The translations under genes were made by a program, and so were the position numbers. Below, piece by piece: positions 29,564 to 38,772 of a stretch of DNA of 64,000 nt. Source of the DNA: Enterococcus gallinarum NBRC 100675. Lineage in GTDB: Bacteria > Bacillota > Bacilli > Lactobacillales > Enterococcaceae. Within the stretch, counting starts at the first letter, position 1. Each line of letters begins with the position of its first letter. The notes under the pieces were generated by a model that had not been told where the DNA came from, made no database searches, and was given only the letters and a program-made list of their open reading frames with translations. The stretch covers positions 1-64,000 of the forward strand of contig NZ_BCQE01000003.1 of assembly GCF_001544275.1 (NCBI RefSeq). Direction: 5' to 3'.

Positions 29564-29782
29564 TTGCTTTCCACCTCGTTCGACGTTTTGATTTCCGAAA
29601 AAGCTTCTCTAGAAAAAATACAAGTGCTTTTTTCTATAGAAAGTCTCTTTGCTATCCGGTATTTCTTTCTTCAGATTATCATGAATGGTTGCATGAGTGC
29701 CAGTTTTTTTTGCTTTCTGCACTCTTTTCGCTTATCTAGGAGCAGCCCCTTCGATTCCTCTAAAATCACGAAACTATGGGTA

Positions 29783-30931
29783 CTACTTCTTCGTTCCTAA
29801 AACGGTTCGAGCAAGTAACTCTGCAAAACTATGGACCTCTTCTTCTGTGTTACCAAGACCAAAACTGATCCGCACAGATTCTCCCACAGCGGGATGCTCT
29901 TTGCCATACATTGCTTCTAAAACATGAGAAGGTTCCACGTTCCCTGCGGTACAAGCTGAACCCGTCGAGATCGCAATGCCTTTTAGATCCAATTTCATCA
30001 ACAGCAGCTCACTAGTAACACCAGGAAATTGCAGATTGATGATGTGAGGCAGCTTGCTATCAGGATCTCCATTTAAACGGTAGTCAACCCTTTGCTCTTC
30101 CAAAACAGAAAAAACTTGCTTAGCAAATTGCTGATACGTCTCACTGTGCGCACGCTGTACTTCTGGAGTCAGCAAGGAAACAGCTTTTGCCATACCTACG
30201 ATCCCTGCCAAATTTTCTGTACCGGCACGGCGCTTTTCTTCTTGCTCACCACCGTGTAAGAGAGTGGGTGGTGACAAGCCGTCTCGTTTGTACAAGAAAC
30301 CAACGCCTTTAGGTCCATTGATCTTATGTGCTGAAATACTCAACAAATCGATGCCATACGCAGCGGGATCAATGGGCAGCTTGCCGTAAGCTTGTACGGC
30401 GTCCGTATGAAAAACAGCGGCGTGTTCTTTTAGCAGTTCGCCAATTTCTTGGATCGGCAAAATATTGCCCGTTTCATTATTGGCGAACATAATTGAAACG
30501 AGGATCGTATCTGGACGTAGTGCCGATGCTACTTGTTCTGCTAAGAGCTGTCCTTTTTTATCGACAGGTAAGTAAGTGATCTCGAACCCTTGCTTCTCCA
30601 AAAACTTCATGCTTTCGATGACTGCTGGATGTTCGATCGTCGTAGTAATGATGTGTTTTCCTACTGCTTGTTTTGCATACGCGGTGCCGAGGATCGCTGT
30701 GTTGTCGCTTTCCGTTCCGCCACTATTAAAAATGATCTCGTGGGCTTTGACACCTAACTGATCGGCGATTACTTGTCGCGCTTCTTCTAGCTTGGTATGG
30801 GCATCCCGACCGTACCTATGGATACTGGAAGGATTGCCAAAAAATGTCGTCATTGTGTCATTCATGGCTCGAATGACAGCCGGGTGCATCGGCGTCGTTG
30901 CTGCATGATCTAAATAAACCATTTGTTTCAC
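29783..30931 (-). CDS. cysteine desulfurase (NifS/IscS class)
   Basis: PLP enzyme that takes sulfur from cysteine as a protein persulfide for tRNA thiolation or Fe-S clusters. 382 residues: FGNPSSIHRYGRDA, GGTESDN, His101 in EHPAV, PLP-Lys203 in SISAHKINGPKG and the mobile-loop Cys327 in STGSACTAG. The SSGSAC-like loop puts it in the IscS/NifS group rather than SufS. Its likely client is MnmA, encoded about 4 kb away, with no thiI adjacent in this window. Confidence 0.95.
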   Translation of the reverse strand: MKQMVYLDHAATTPMHPAVIRAMNDTMTTFFGNPSSIHRYGRDAHTKLEEARQVIADQLGVKAHEIIFNSGGTESDNTAILGTAYAKQAVGKHIITTTIEHPAVIESMKFLEKQGFEITYLPVDKKGQLLAEQVASALRPDTILVSIMFANNETGNILPIQEIGELLKEHAAVFHTDAVQAYGKLPIDPAAYGIDLLSISAHKINGPKGVGFLYKRDGLSPPTLLHGGEQEEKRRAGTENLAGIVGMAKAVSLLTPEVQRAHSETYQQFAKQVFSVLEEQRVDYRLNGDPDSKLPHIINLQFPGVTSELLLMKLDLKGIAISTGSACTAGNVEPSHVLEAMYGKEHPAVGESVRISFGLGNTEEEVHSFAELLARTVLGTKK

Positions 30932-31016
30932 CTATCCTTTATTAAAGCCATTATAACAAATCTAAACCAACCGTCTATCCCTAACGATTGATTTTCCGGT
31001 AGTTTAAAAGAATAGC

Positions 31017-31050
31017 AAAAAACAGCAAGCAGGTTTTCTTCTGCTTGCTG
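31017..31050 (-). terminator. terminator after manA
   Basis: Minus strand CAGCAAGCAG/CTGCTTGCTG with an 8-nt loop, followed by T6. It isolates the desulfurase gene from manA. Confidence 0.9.
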
Positions 31051-31096
31051 CGAATGATTTGGTTCTTCAATGTATTTTTTTAGAAGAAGCAATCAC

Positions 31097-32050
31097 TTAT
31101 GCGTTCTCGCCAGGTTCAGAGGCGATCACCGTCAGTTCTCCCTGTAATGTCCATTTTTTGATTGGATTAGGCAGAATACAGCTTGTTCCCATCTTCAATT
31201 CATAGGAATGACCATCGATCACAAGTTGACCATATCCGTCAATCACGGTCATCAGAGTATAGTCTGCTTGTTGTTCCAGATTCAATTTGCCACGAACTTC
31301 CCATTCATAAACATTGAAAAATTCGGTTTCCAGATACGTCACGATTGCCGAAGATCCTTGCTTGATTTCACGAATCGACAGTTCTGGTGCTTTAGCGGGC
31401 ACAGTCGTCACATCAACAGATTGTTGGATATGCAGTTCTCTGGTCTTGCCTTGATCGTCTGTCCGATCATAGTCATAAACCCGATAAGTGGTATCTGAAC
31501 TTTGTTGTGTTTCCAAAATCATGATGCCTTTACCGATTGCATGGATCGTTCCGCTTGGCACATAGAAAAAGTCGCCTTTTTTAACAGGAACTTTCGTTAA
31601 TAGATCATCCCAACGGCCGTCTTCGATCATTGCTTTTAATTCTTCTTTGGTTTGTGCGTGGTGGCCATAAATGATCTCTGCCCCAGGTTCTGCATCAATG
31701 ATGTACCAGCATTCTGTCTTGCCTAGTTCACCTTCATGTTCCATGCCGTACGCATCGTCTGGATGCACTTGCACAGATAGATCGTCTTCTGCATCCAAGA
31801 TTTTGATCAGCAAAGGAAATACCGGCGCCTCCGAATGACCAAACAATTCTTGGTGATCCCGCCATAAGTCTGCTAATGTCTTCCCTTTAAATGGGCCGTT
31901 TTCAATCACGCTGACACCATGAGGATGTGCACTGATCGCCCAGTCTTCACCGATCTTATCATTTGGCAGATCAAAACCGAAAACAGAATGTAAACGGCTA
32001 CCGCCCCAAATTTTTTCTTGAAAAACAGGTTTCATAAATAATGGTTCCAT
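31097..32050 (-). CDS. manA: mannose-6-phosphate isomerase, class I
   Basis: Interconverts mannose 6-phosphate and fructose 6-phosphate. The 317 residues form the short Gram-positive type. The zinc site is seen in LSVQVHPDDAYG (Gln/His), the Glu of GKTECWY and the His of FFYVPSGTIHAIGKG. The N-terminus EPLFMKPVFQEKIWGGSRL is typical. Monocistronic, with a terminator downstream. Confidence 0.95.
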   Translation of the reverse strand: MEPLFMKPVFQEKIWGGSRLHSVFGFDLPNDKIGEDWAISAHPHGVSVIENGPFKGKTLADLWRDHQELFGHSEAPVFPLLIKILDAEDDLSVQVHPDDAYGMEHEGELGKTECWYIIDAEPGAEIIYGHHAQTKEELKAMIEDGRWDDLLTKVPVKKGDFFYVPSGTIHAIGKGIMILETQQSSDTTYRVYDYDRTDDQGKTRELHIQQSVDVTTVPAKAPELSIREIKQGSSAIVTYLETEFFNVYEWEVRGKLNLEQQADYTLMTVIDGYGQLVIDGHSYELKMGTSCILPNPIKKWTLQGELTVIASEPGENA

Positions 32051-32098
32051 AGTTGATCCCCTCTCTATTGATTCGCTAATATTATAGCACGAAAAACT

Positions 32099-33103
32099 TC
32101 AACGAACGGATTCTTTTAAATAACTTTGTACAATTTGATCCCGATGTTTCAGATAGCTATCTCTGTGATCCTCTGGATGTACGCGATTCGAAAGAAAAAT
32201 AAATGCTTTGCCATCAGAACCAATCAAAAGGAAGGTCCCTGTATACCCTGTATGATAGAGGTGTACAGGCGTACCTTTCAAGTCCCAGCCGATTGAGCGA
32301 TGTCCTGTTTCAGAGGGCGTATGGTCTAGATATAGTCTTTCCAGTATATCTGCTGAAAGAAAAGATTGCGTCGCTGTCTGACCTTTCTTCAACATCATTT
32401 GTACAAATTGAGTCAAATCATCAATGGTTGAAAACAGCCCTGCGTTTCCGGCATGTTTGCCCAAAACTCGTGCTTTGGGATCATGGGTGATTCCTTTCAG
32501 AACAGTCCCATCTTCTTGGCGCTGAGTGGCTGCTACCTTGCTTGCTGCCGGCAAAGGAGTAAACCCACTGTTGGTCATTTCTAGCGGTTGCAGAACCTCC
32601 TGCTGGAAGATCTCGGTGACAGAACAGCCAAAAAGTTCCTCCAACATGAAGCCTAGAAGAATCGTGCCCGTATCCGTGTACTGGACTTGCTTGCCAAGCT
32701 GTGGTCCGCTTTGGACTCGAAGATACGCGTGACGCAGCTCTTCAGCAGACAATTGATCGCGGCGAGGAATCCAAGTCTGGATATCGGAGGTGTGGGTTAA
32801 AAGATGTCGTAACGTTACTTTCTGATCAGTAAAAGCAGGCAAATAGCGGACCAGAGGGTCATCGATTGCTAGGACTCCCTGTTCCCATAGTTTGAGAATC
32901 ACCGTCGTCGTACAAACCACTTTCGTCAAAGAAGCCACATCAAATAGGTGTTCCGTCGTAAGTGATTCTATTTGGGGCTGCCGAGCCGCGTAGCCTAAAC
33001 AATGAGTCTCCATTTGCTCTCCATGGATGAATCGATAAACAACTCCCGGAAAGACGCCCTCCTGTTGCTTTTCAGCGATTAGCCGAATCGTTTCTGGATA
33101 CAT
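32099..33103 (-). CDS. serine hydrolase of the beta-lactamase/class C fold
   Basis: 334 residues. The SxxK motif is SLTK in DVASLTKVVCTT, the Tyr motif is YTDTG and a KTG-like box is HTGYTG, as in EstB-type esterases and PBP-like carboxypeptidases. There is no signal peptide, so a penicillin-binding role at the surface is unlikely; a cytoplasmic esterase or amidase is more probable. Ribosome site AGGAGGAACTGG lies upstream. The substrate is unknown. Confidence 0.85.
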   Translation of the reverse strand: MYPETIRLIAEKQQEGVFPGVVYRFIHGEQMETHCLGYAARQPQIESLTTEHLFDVASLTKVVCTTTVILKLWEQGVLAIDDPLVRYLPAFTDQKVTLRHLLTHTSDIQTWIPRRDQLSAEELRHAYLRVQSGPQLGKQVQYTDTGTILLGFMLEELFGCSVTEIFQQEVLQPLEMTNSGFTPLPAASKVAATQRQEDGTVLKGITHDPKARVLGKHAGNAGLFSTIDDLTQFVQMMLKKGQTATQSFLSADILERLYLDHTPSETGHRSIGWDLKGTPVHLYHTGYTGTFLLIGSDGKAFIFLSNRVHPEDHRDSYLKHRDQIVQSYLKESVR

Positions 33104-33168
33104 ACCAGTTCCTCCTTTCGTGCGCCTCTAAACTGTTTTGATTATACCAGTCAGGCCCTAATTGCACA

Positions 33169-33205
33169 AAAAAATACAGAAGAGATTTCCAGAGAAATTC
33201 TTCTG
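33169..33205 (-). terminator. terminator after the CppA-like gene
   Basis: Minus strand GCAGAAGA-ATTTC and GAAAT-TCTTCTGT form a stem followed by TTTTTTT. Confidence 0.85.
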
Positions 33206-33225
33206 CATCTTAGTGGTGAATCGCA

Positions 33226-34044
33226 TTATTTATTTGCAACGAACCACCATTCGATCCCGATGGTATCGTAGGTAGTCAGTAAGTTTTTCTTTTTATCAAT
33301 AAAGAGTTCTTGCTTGCTGTCAGTCAAATGAGCTTCCAAAGTCAATAAGTCTTCTTTATCAATAGCGATCTTCAAAAAGTCCAATCCCAATACCTCATGT
33401 GTCGGTAAATCGATGGTTCCGCCTTGGCCTTCGATCAAACCAACTTGAAAATCATCTTCATTCAAATGTAAGAAACCATCTGCTTCTTTGGTCGTCAAAC
33501 CTAACAGCTCTTCCAAAAAGTCGCGTTCTTTCGCTACATCACTGACATTCAGATGAATTTGGTTGAAGCGAGCTTTGCTTGATAACAGGACTATCTCACT
33601 TGGTGCAGCTTCGATCAATGCTTCAAGCGTTTTTGGCAAATCTGTTTCTTGAGTGCCTTCGTAAAAAACTTCGATTCGGTTTTCTTCAGGATCAGCCAAA
33701 ACAACTGCGATTTGACTTTCTTCAAAAATAGATTCTTCAAAAGTCGCAGACTGTTCTTTCGCTTTTTTACAAATTGCTGCCAGTTCTTCTAAGGAAGCGA
33801 CGGTCAAGCGGATCCGTTGCATTTTTTTGATTTCCCCAAAATGATCATTGGCCCGTGGACTTTCTTCTAGCCAGATGACTTCACCTTCTGCACCTTTGAA
33901 ACCAAAAATGGCTAATTCGTTTTCTTCCCGTTTCAAATCAAAACCTAGAACATCACGATAAAAAGCAATCGCTTTATCCCGATCTTTTACTCGAATCGCG
34001 ATTGTCCGCAACTTTGTGCTCTTCCCCAATACAAAATCTGTCAT
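33226..34044 (-). CDS. CppA-like VOC (glyoxalase-fold) protein
   Basis: 272 residues in two halves, each a vicinal-oxygen-chelate module: RTIAIRVKDRDKAIAFYRDV (about 12-31) with EENRIEVFYEG, and FNQIHLNVSDVAKERDFLEE with a terminal TIGIEWWFV. Length and two-module design fit the CppA family of streptococci and enterococci, first described as a C3-degrading protein. Given the cytoplasmic VOC fold, the protease claim for this protein is doubtful; a small-molecule or metal-dependent role is as likely. Confidence 0.8.
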   Translation of the reverse strand: MTDFVLGKSTKLRTIAIRVKDRDKAIAFYRDVLGFDLKREENELAIFGFKGAEGEVIWLEESPRANDHFGEIKKMQRIRLTVASLEELAAICKKAKEQSATFEESIFEESQIAVVLADPEENRIEVFYEGTQETDLPKTLEALIEAAPSEIVLLSSKARFNQIHLNVSDVAKERDFLEELLGLTTKEADGFLHLNEDDFQVGLIEGQGGTIDLPTHEVLGLDFLKIAIDKEDLLTLEAHLTDSKQELFIDKKKNLLTTYDTIGIEWWFVANK

Positions 34045-34172
34045 TATTTCTCCCCCTATATATGTATGCGTTTATCTATGCATTTGTCCTTATTGTACTG
34101 ATAAACCGTTATACTAGCAAATGAAATCCTTTATCATTCTACCATTATCAAGCATTTTTTTTGACAAAAAAA

Positions 34173-34226
34173 TAGATTTAACGACAAAAAAGGTCACTGA
34201 ACTTCTTTTTTTTGTGGTTAAATCTA
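34173..34226 (-). terminator. terminator of the arg operon
   Basis: TAGATTTAAC and GTTAAATCTA bracket ACAAAAAA/TTTTTTGT, giving a long stem immediately after argB. Confidence 0.8.
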
Positions 34227-34233
34227 CCTTTAT

Positions 34234-34992
34234 TCATTGAAGGAAGGCTGTTTCTTTCATTCTTCTGATCTGAGTACCGTTTTTTTCTAATCGGTCGGTG
34301 ATACTGACAGTTGCTACTCCGCTCATAAGCGCTTTTTTAGCACTGACTAACTTTGGCAACATCCCGCCAGTGATCACCTTCTCATTGATCAATGTTTTTA
34401 TGTCAGTCAATGAGACTTGCTGCAGCCACTGGGAGTCTTTCTTGATTCCCGGTACATCTGTCAGCAGAATCAATCGTTCTGCTCTCAGACTGCTGGCAAC
34501 TTTACAAGCGACTTCGTCCGCATTGATATTCAGCCACTGGCCTTCGGCTGTGATCCCAAGTGGGGCAAGGATCGGTATATGATTGCCTTTGATCAGCAGC
34601 TGAAGCAACTGCTGATTAATAGTCTTAGCCTTCCCAACATAGCCAAGTGTGGCGTGATTGATCATTTCCCCTTGGATCAACTGATCACAGCCAGCATTTA
34701 AGCCGATTGCCTGAAATCCAGCTTGCTGAAAACAAGTCGTGATCATTGGCTGGACTTGTCCCAGCAAAACCATGCGAGTGATCTCAAGAGTTTGCGCATC
34801 CGTTACCCTCAAGCCTTCTTTGATCTGAATCGGCAGTGACAATTTCTGCAGCATTTCCGAGATATAATGGCCGCCACCATGAACAATCACGATTTTCTTT
34901 CCTAGAGCTTGCCATTGTGCGACTTGTTCAAAAAAAACGGGGGTCAGATTATCTGAAGCAAGACCACCCATCTTGATGACAATGATTTCCAT
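34234..34992 (-). CDS. argB: N-acetylglutamate kinase
   Basis: Phosphorylates N-acetyl-L-glutamate, step two of acetylated ornithine synthesis. 252 residues of amino-acid-kinase fold: VIKMGGLA (5-12), IVHGGGHYISEM and LLTDVPGIKKDSQ. It is the short, E. coli-like length and lacks the N-terminal helix of the hexameric arginine-inhibited form. It is the last gene of argD-C-J-B. Confidence 0.95.
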   Translation of the reverse strand: MEIIVIKMGGLASDNLTPVFFEQVAQWQALGKKIVIVHGGGHYISEMLQKLSLPIQIKEGLRVTDAQTLEITRMVLLGQVQPMITTCFQQAGFQAIGLNAGCDQLIQGEMINHATLGYVGKAKTINQQLLQLLIKGNHIPILAPLGITAEGQWLNINADEVACKVASSLRAERLILLTDVPGIKKDSQWLQQVSLTDIKTLINEKVITGGMLPKLVSAKKALMSGVATVSITDRLEKNGTQIRRMKETAFLQ

Positions 34993-35086
34993 ATGTTCTT
35001 CCTCCTGTTGGATCTTGTGGCGATTTTTTGATTCTTACAGCCAATGATTCCGATTCTATTCGTTTGATACCTCCATGAGATAGGCA

Positions 35087-36277
35087 TTACGTATGATAGA
35101 GTGCATTGATTTTGACATAATCATACGTAAGATCACAGCCCCAAGCTTTCCCGCGACCGGCCCCTTCTTGTAAAATGACATTGATTTTTACTTCTGAGGC
35201 TGTCAAGCGTTCTTCCATCAGTGTTTCATCGTAGTCAAGGGGGGATCCTCCTGCAAAAACCGGGATCGCCGCTAATTCGATCGCCACATTGGCAGGATCG
35301 ATTCTTTGTCCGCTATACCCAATTGCACAAAGGATCCGGCCCCAATTGGGGTCTTTTCCATAGATTGCTGTTTTCACGAGTGGTGAACCTACGATCGTTT
35401 TACTGATCATGCGGGCAGCTAAGTCGGTGGGAGCCCCTTTTGTTTCAGCTTCAATCAGTTTTGTCGCTCCTTCACCGTCTTTAGCGATGGCTTTGGCCAA
35501 TGTCGTTAAGACTGTCTGTAGCATTTTTTGAAATTGCTTATAAGCAAATGTATTTTCTTCAATCGGCGGATTGCCCGCTTGCCCATTTGCCAGCACCAAT
35601 ACCATGTCATTGGTGGAGGTATCGCCATCTACTGTGATTTGATTAAAAGTGACTTCCGTGAGTTTTCGCAGCAATGACTGCAGAAGGGACGGTGCAATAG
35701 CGACATCGGTAGTGACGAATGCCAACATTGTCGCCATGTTTGGATGAATCATCCCTGAGCCTTTGGCGCAACCTGCCATGGTGACAGTGTGGCCCGCAAT
35801 CTCCGTCTGAATCACTTGATTTTTTTCAACAAGGTCTGTCGTTAAAATGGCCTTCTGAAATCCGGTAGGACTGCCAGAATGACTTAATTGACGAATCCCA
35901 GCAGCAATCGTTGCCATTGGTAGTGGTCGACCAATGATTCCCGTAGATGCCACCGCCACCTCTTCTGAGGCCACTCCGGCTTGTGCTGCAGCCAAAGCGA
36001 TCATTTCTCTGGCATCTGCTATTCCTTGTTCTCCAGTACAAGCATTCGCATTCCCGGAATTCACGATCACTCCCCGAAGCTTTCCTGTTTTCAACTGTTC
36101 TCTTGTTACTAGGACGGGGGCCGCTTGTACTTGATTGGTTGTGAAAACTGCGGCGGCACTTGCCGGAACTTCAGAGAACAACCAGCCAAGATCGGCTTTT
36201 CTTTTTTTCACCCCACAATGGATGCCATCTGCATAAAAACCTTTTGGTGAAGCAATTGTCCCTATGATTTCTTTCAT
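35087..36277 (-). CDS. argJ: bifunctional ornithine acetyltransferase/N-acetylglutamate synthase
   Basis: Transfers acetyl from acetylornithine to glutamate, making the pathway cyclic, and may also use acetyl-CoA. 396 residues. The self-cleavage site is the Ala-Thr in HPNMATMLAF, which gives alpha and beta chains with the Thr as nucleophile. Other motifs are NSGNANACTG and NQITVDGDTSTNDM. It follows argC by 44 bp and explains the lack of argA/argE here. Confidence 0.96.
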   Translation of the reverse strand: MKEIIGTIASPKGFYADGIHCGVKKRKADLGWLFSEVPASAAAVFTTNQVQAAPVLVTREQLKTGKLRGVIVNSGNANACTGEQGIADAREMIALAAAQAGVASEEVAVASTGIIGRPLPMATIAAGIRQLSHSGSPTGFQKAILTTDLVEKNQVIQTEIAGHTVTMAGCAKGSGMIHPNMATMLAFVTTDVAIAPSLLQSLLRKLTEVTFNQITVDGDTSTNDMVLVLANGQAGNPPIEENTFAYKQFQKMLQTVLTTLAKAIAKDGEGATKLIEAETKGAPTDLAARMISKTIVGSPLVKTAIYGKDPNWGRILCAIGYSGQRIDPANVAIELAAIPVFAGGSPLDYDETLMEERLTASEVKINVILQEGAGRGKAWGCDLTYDYVKINALYHT

Positions 36278-36321
36278 GTTACACGCTCCTTATTCTGAAC
36301 TAATCGAATTCCCAAGTATCG

Positions 36322-37344
36322 TTAAGGATACCAAGGGATCTGTCGTAATCCAGCTGTTTCCTCCAGCCCAGCCCATTTATTGACGTTCTGGATTGCTTGT
36401 CCGGCAGCCCCTTTTACTAAATTATCGATCACCGCAATGACTGTCACGATGTGGGTCATCGGATTTAAGACCAACCCAATGTCACAAAAGTTGGTTCCTG
36501 TCACCTGACGCAGTTCTGGCAGCTTTCCTAACGGCTGCAAGCGAATAAATGGTTGTTCTTGATAGTCTTCTTGATACCTCTGATAAATATCTTCCGCTGT
36601 TCTTTCTGGCGCTACAGGCACATAAAGGGTCATCATGATCCCTCTGTTAACCGGAATCAAACTAGTGGAAAATTGGATGGCCGTCAATTCTGGATCCCAT
36701 TGTTGAAACTGCTGGACAATTTCTGGGATATGCTGATGCTGATTCAATTTATATGTCCGCATATTTTCTGAAATCGTCACAAAATGACTGGTATCTGACA
36801 GTTTTTTCCCCGCACCAGAAAGCCCAGATTTGCCGTCAAAAATGGGAATGCCTGCCAACCATTTTCTTCTGACTAAAGGCGCAGCGGCTAAAATTGCGGC
36901 AGTGGCATAGCAGCCTGGATTGGCCATTAAATTTCCGTGGGACGTCTGAAACTCTGGCAATGCATATGTTGCAGCATGCAATAAACGATCCGCAGCTGGC
37001 GTCTGCTGGTACCATTGCTGATAAACACCTGCTTCTTTCAAACGCAGATCTCCGGATAAATCCATCACAGGAAAGTCTTGTTCGACAAATGGCGAGACCA
37101 AATCTTTGCTAATACCAGCCGGTGTCGCAAAAAAGACCAATTCATTTTCTTGCATAATCTGCAGCGGATCAAACGGGTAAATCCTTTGGTTGACCAGTTG
37201 CTGCAGATGGGGATAAACATTGACTGAATTTTCTTGGACTGAATGACTATGTAACGTTCCTATCTCCAAGACAGGATGCAATTGGATCAAACGAACCAAT
37301 TCCAATCCTGTATAGCCGGTAAACCCGACGATTGCTGCTTTCAC
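36322..37344 (-). CDS. argC: N-acetyl-gamma-glutamyl-phosphate reductase
   Basis: NADPH-dependent reduction of acetylglutamyl phosphate to the semialdehyde. 340 residues: dinucleotide-binding start MKAAIVGFTGYTGLELVRLI, catalytic Cys in NPGCYATAAIL and the His in VAPERT/NRGIMMTLYV region. It is 76 bp downstream of argD and 44 bp upstream of argJ in one operon. Confidence 0.95.
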   Translation of the reverse strand: MKAAIVGFTGYTGLELVRLIQLHPVLEIGTLHSHSVQENSVNVYPHLQQLVNQRIYPFDPLQIMQENELVFFATPAGISKDLVSPFVEQDFPVMDLSGDLRLKEAGVYQQWYQQTPAADRLLHAATYALPEFQTSHGNLMANPGCYATAAILAAAPLVRRKWLAGIPIFDGKSGLSGAGKKLSDTSHFVTISENMRTYKLNQHQHIPEIVQQFQQWDPELTAIQFSTSLIPVNRGIMMTLYVPVAPERTAEDIYQRYQEDYQEQPFIRLQPLGKLPELRQVTGTNFCDIGLVLNPMTHIVTVIAVIDNLVKGAAGQAIQNVNKWAGLEETAGLRQIPWYP

Positions 37345-37420
37345 TTACTACACCCCTTTTTCACTTGTTCTCAAATTCTTTTTCAACAACCTTTCAACAA
37401 CCAAAGCAGCTCTTCTTTCT

Positions 37421-38575
37421 TCATTCTCGCCTTTCAGTGGTTTCTTCTTTCGTTCCTAAAACATGGCGTAGAACAGCGAGTCCTTCAGCCATTTCTGCTT
37501 CCGTTATAGTCAATGCTGGCAGCAGACGCAGGACGTTCGTTCCAGCTTTCAACACCAGTAACCCTGCTTGACGCAATTCTGTCATCGCCTGTTGGAGAGC
37601 AGCGCTATCCTTCAACTCTAAGCCAATCATTAGGCCCTGCCCTCGAATAGCCACGATCTGTGCCAGATCCGTTAAGCCTGCCATAAGCTGCTGATGTCTG
37701 GCAGTAACATTTACTAACACAGGGGAATCGGTTAGGACCGTACATACGGCATTTGCTGCAGCCATCGCTAACAAATTACCACCAAAAGTTGAACCGTGAC
37801 TTCCAGGGCCAAACCTCTGCTGTAAGTCAGTTTTTCCTAGCATGGCACCAACCGGCAGCCCATTGCCCAACCCTTTTGCTAATGTAAAAATATCAGGTTC
37901 GATCCCATATTGCTCAAAAGCATAAAAACTCCCCGTGCGTCCCATTCCTGTTTGAATTTCGTCTATGATCAGCAGTGCACCTGCTTCTTGACATAACGCG
38001 GCCACCTTTTGGACCCATTCTTTTTCAGCTGGGATCACGCCGCCTTCTCCTTGGACCAGTTCCATCATCACCGCAGCTGTTTCCTCATCCAACGCTGCTT
38101 GCAGCGGGGAAAATTCATTGAAGGGCAAATACTCAAAATCTGGTACGAGCGGACCAAAATCCTGATGGATGCTTTCTTGAGCCGTTGCTGTCATGGCACC
38201 AAATGTTCGTCCGTGAAACGAGCCCTCGAAAGTTAAAATCTTTGTCCGACCAGTTGCTTTTCGAGCTAGTTTTAAGGCTGCTTCATTTGCTTCAGCCCCA
38301 CTATTGCAAAAATAGGCAAGATATGGACCTTTTGCTAGTTTTTGCGCGACTGTCTCTTGTAACGAATTGGTGTAGAGGTTGGGCGCATGCCATAATTTGT
38401 CCGCTTGCTGCAGCATTGCCTGCTGGATTTCAGGCTGCCCATAGCCAAGGTTGACGACCCCAATACCGCTTGTAAAATCTAAATATCTCCGACCTTGAGT
38501 ATCTGTTACATAGCTGCCCTTTCCTGCAGCAATCTCTAATGGCAAACGTGTATAATTGGGAAACAACTGACTCAT
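37421..38575 (-). CDS. argD: acetylornithine aminotransferase
   Basis: PLP enzyme making N-acetylornithine. 384 residues: DFTSGIGVVNLGY, NSGAEANEAALKLARKATG, the PLP-Lys in FTLAKGLGNGLPVGAM and DEIQTGMGRTG. It is the first gene of the operon, so the order is argD-C-J-B rather than the common argCJBD. An AGGAGG site lies 10 nt before the ATG, and ARG-box-like repeats overlap the promoter. The genes argF, argG and argH are not in the window. Confidence 0.95.
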   Translation of the reverse strand: MSQLFPNYTRLPLEIAAGKGSYVTDTQGRRYLDFTSGIGVVNLGYGQPEIQQAMLQQADKLWHAPNLYTNSLQETVAQKLAKGPYLAYFCNSGAEANEAALKLARKATGRTKILTFEGSFHGRTFGAMTATAQESIHQDFGPLVPDFEYLPFNEFSPLQAALDEETAAVMMELVQGEGGVIPAEKEWVQKVAALCQEAGALLIIDEIQTGMGRTGSFYAFEQYGIEPDIFTLAKGLGNGLPVGAMLGKTDLQQRFGPGSHGSTFGGNLLAMAAANAVCTVLTDSPVLVNVTARHQQLMAGLTDLAQIVAIRGQGLMIGLELKDSAALQQAMTELRQAGLLVLKAGTNVLRLLPALTITEAEMAEGLAVLRHVLGTKEETTERRE

Positions 38576-38591
38576 CCATCAACGACCTCCT

Positions 38592-38668
38592 ATGAATATT
38601 TATGTATTAATATACATTTTTAGCAAATAAATTGCAATATTTATTTATTTTATAACAAAAATATTCAT
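38592..38668 (-). promoter_or_regulatory. arg promoter with ARG-box-like operators
   Basis: Minus strand -35 TTGCAA (38632-38637), 17-bp spacer, -10 TATATT (38609-38614). ATGAATATTTATGTAT at 38592-38607 and TGAATATTTTTGTT near 38654-38668 resemble the ArgR/AhrC box (TGAATAAAAATTCA type). A dyad ATGTATATTAATACAT (38603-38618) covers the -10. This predicts repression by arginine. Confidence 0.7.
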
Positions 38669-38674
38669 TCCAAC

Positions 38675-38702
38675 ACAAAAAAAGAGAAGCTTAATGCTTC
38701 CC
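38675..38702 (-). terminator. terminator of the exporter operon
   Basis: Minus strand GGAAGC-ATTAA-GCTTC followed by TCTTTTTTT, downstream of the 626-residue exporter half. Confidence 0.75.
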
Positions 38703-38772
38703 TTCATTCTTGTTTATATTCACAAAAATCGATTGAATAAAATCGTTGAATCCTTTTCGTTGTCTTCTTGTA

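Noticed and set aside
33226-34044. CppA as a secreted complement-degrading protease
   Set aside because: No signal peptide or protease motif; the sequence shows two VOC modules, so only the family name is kept.
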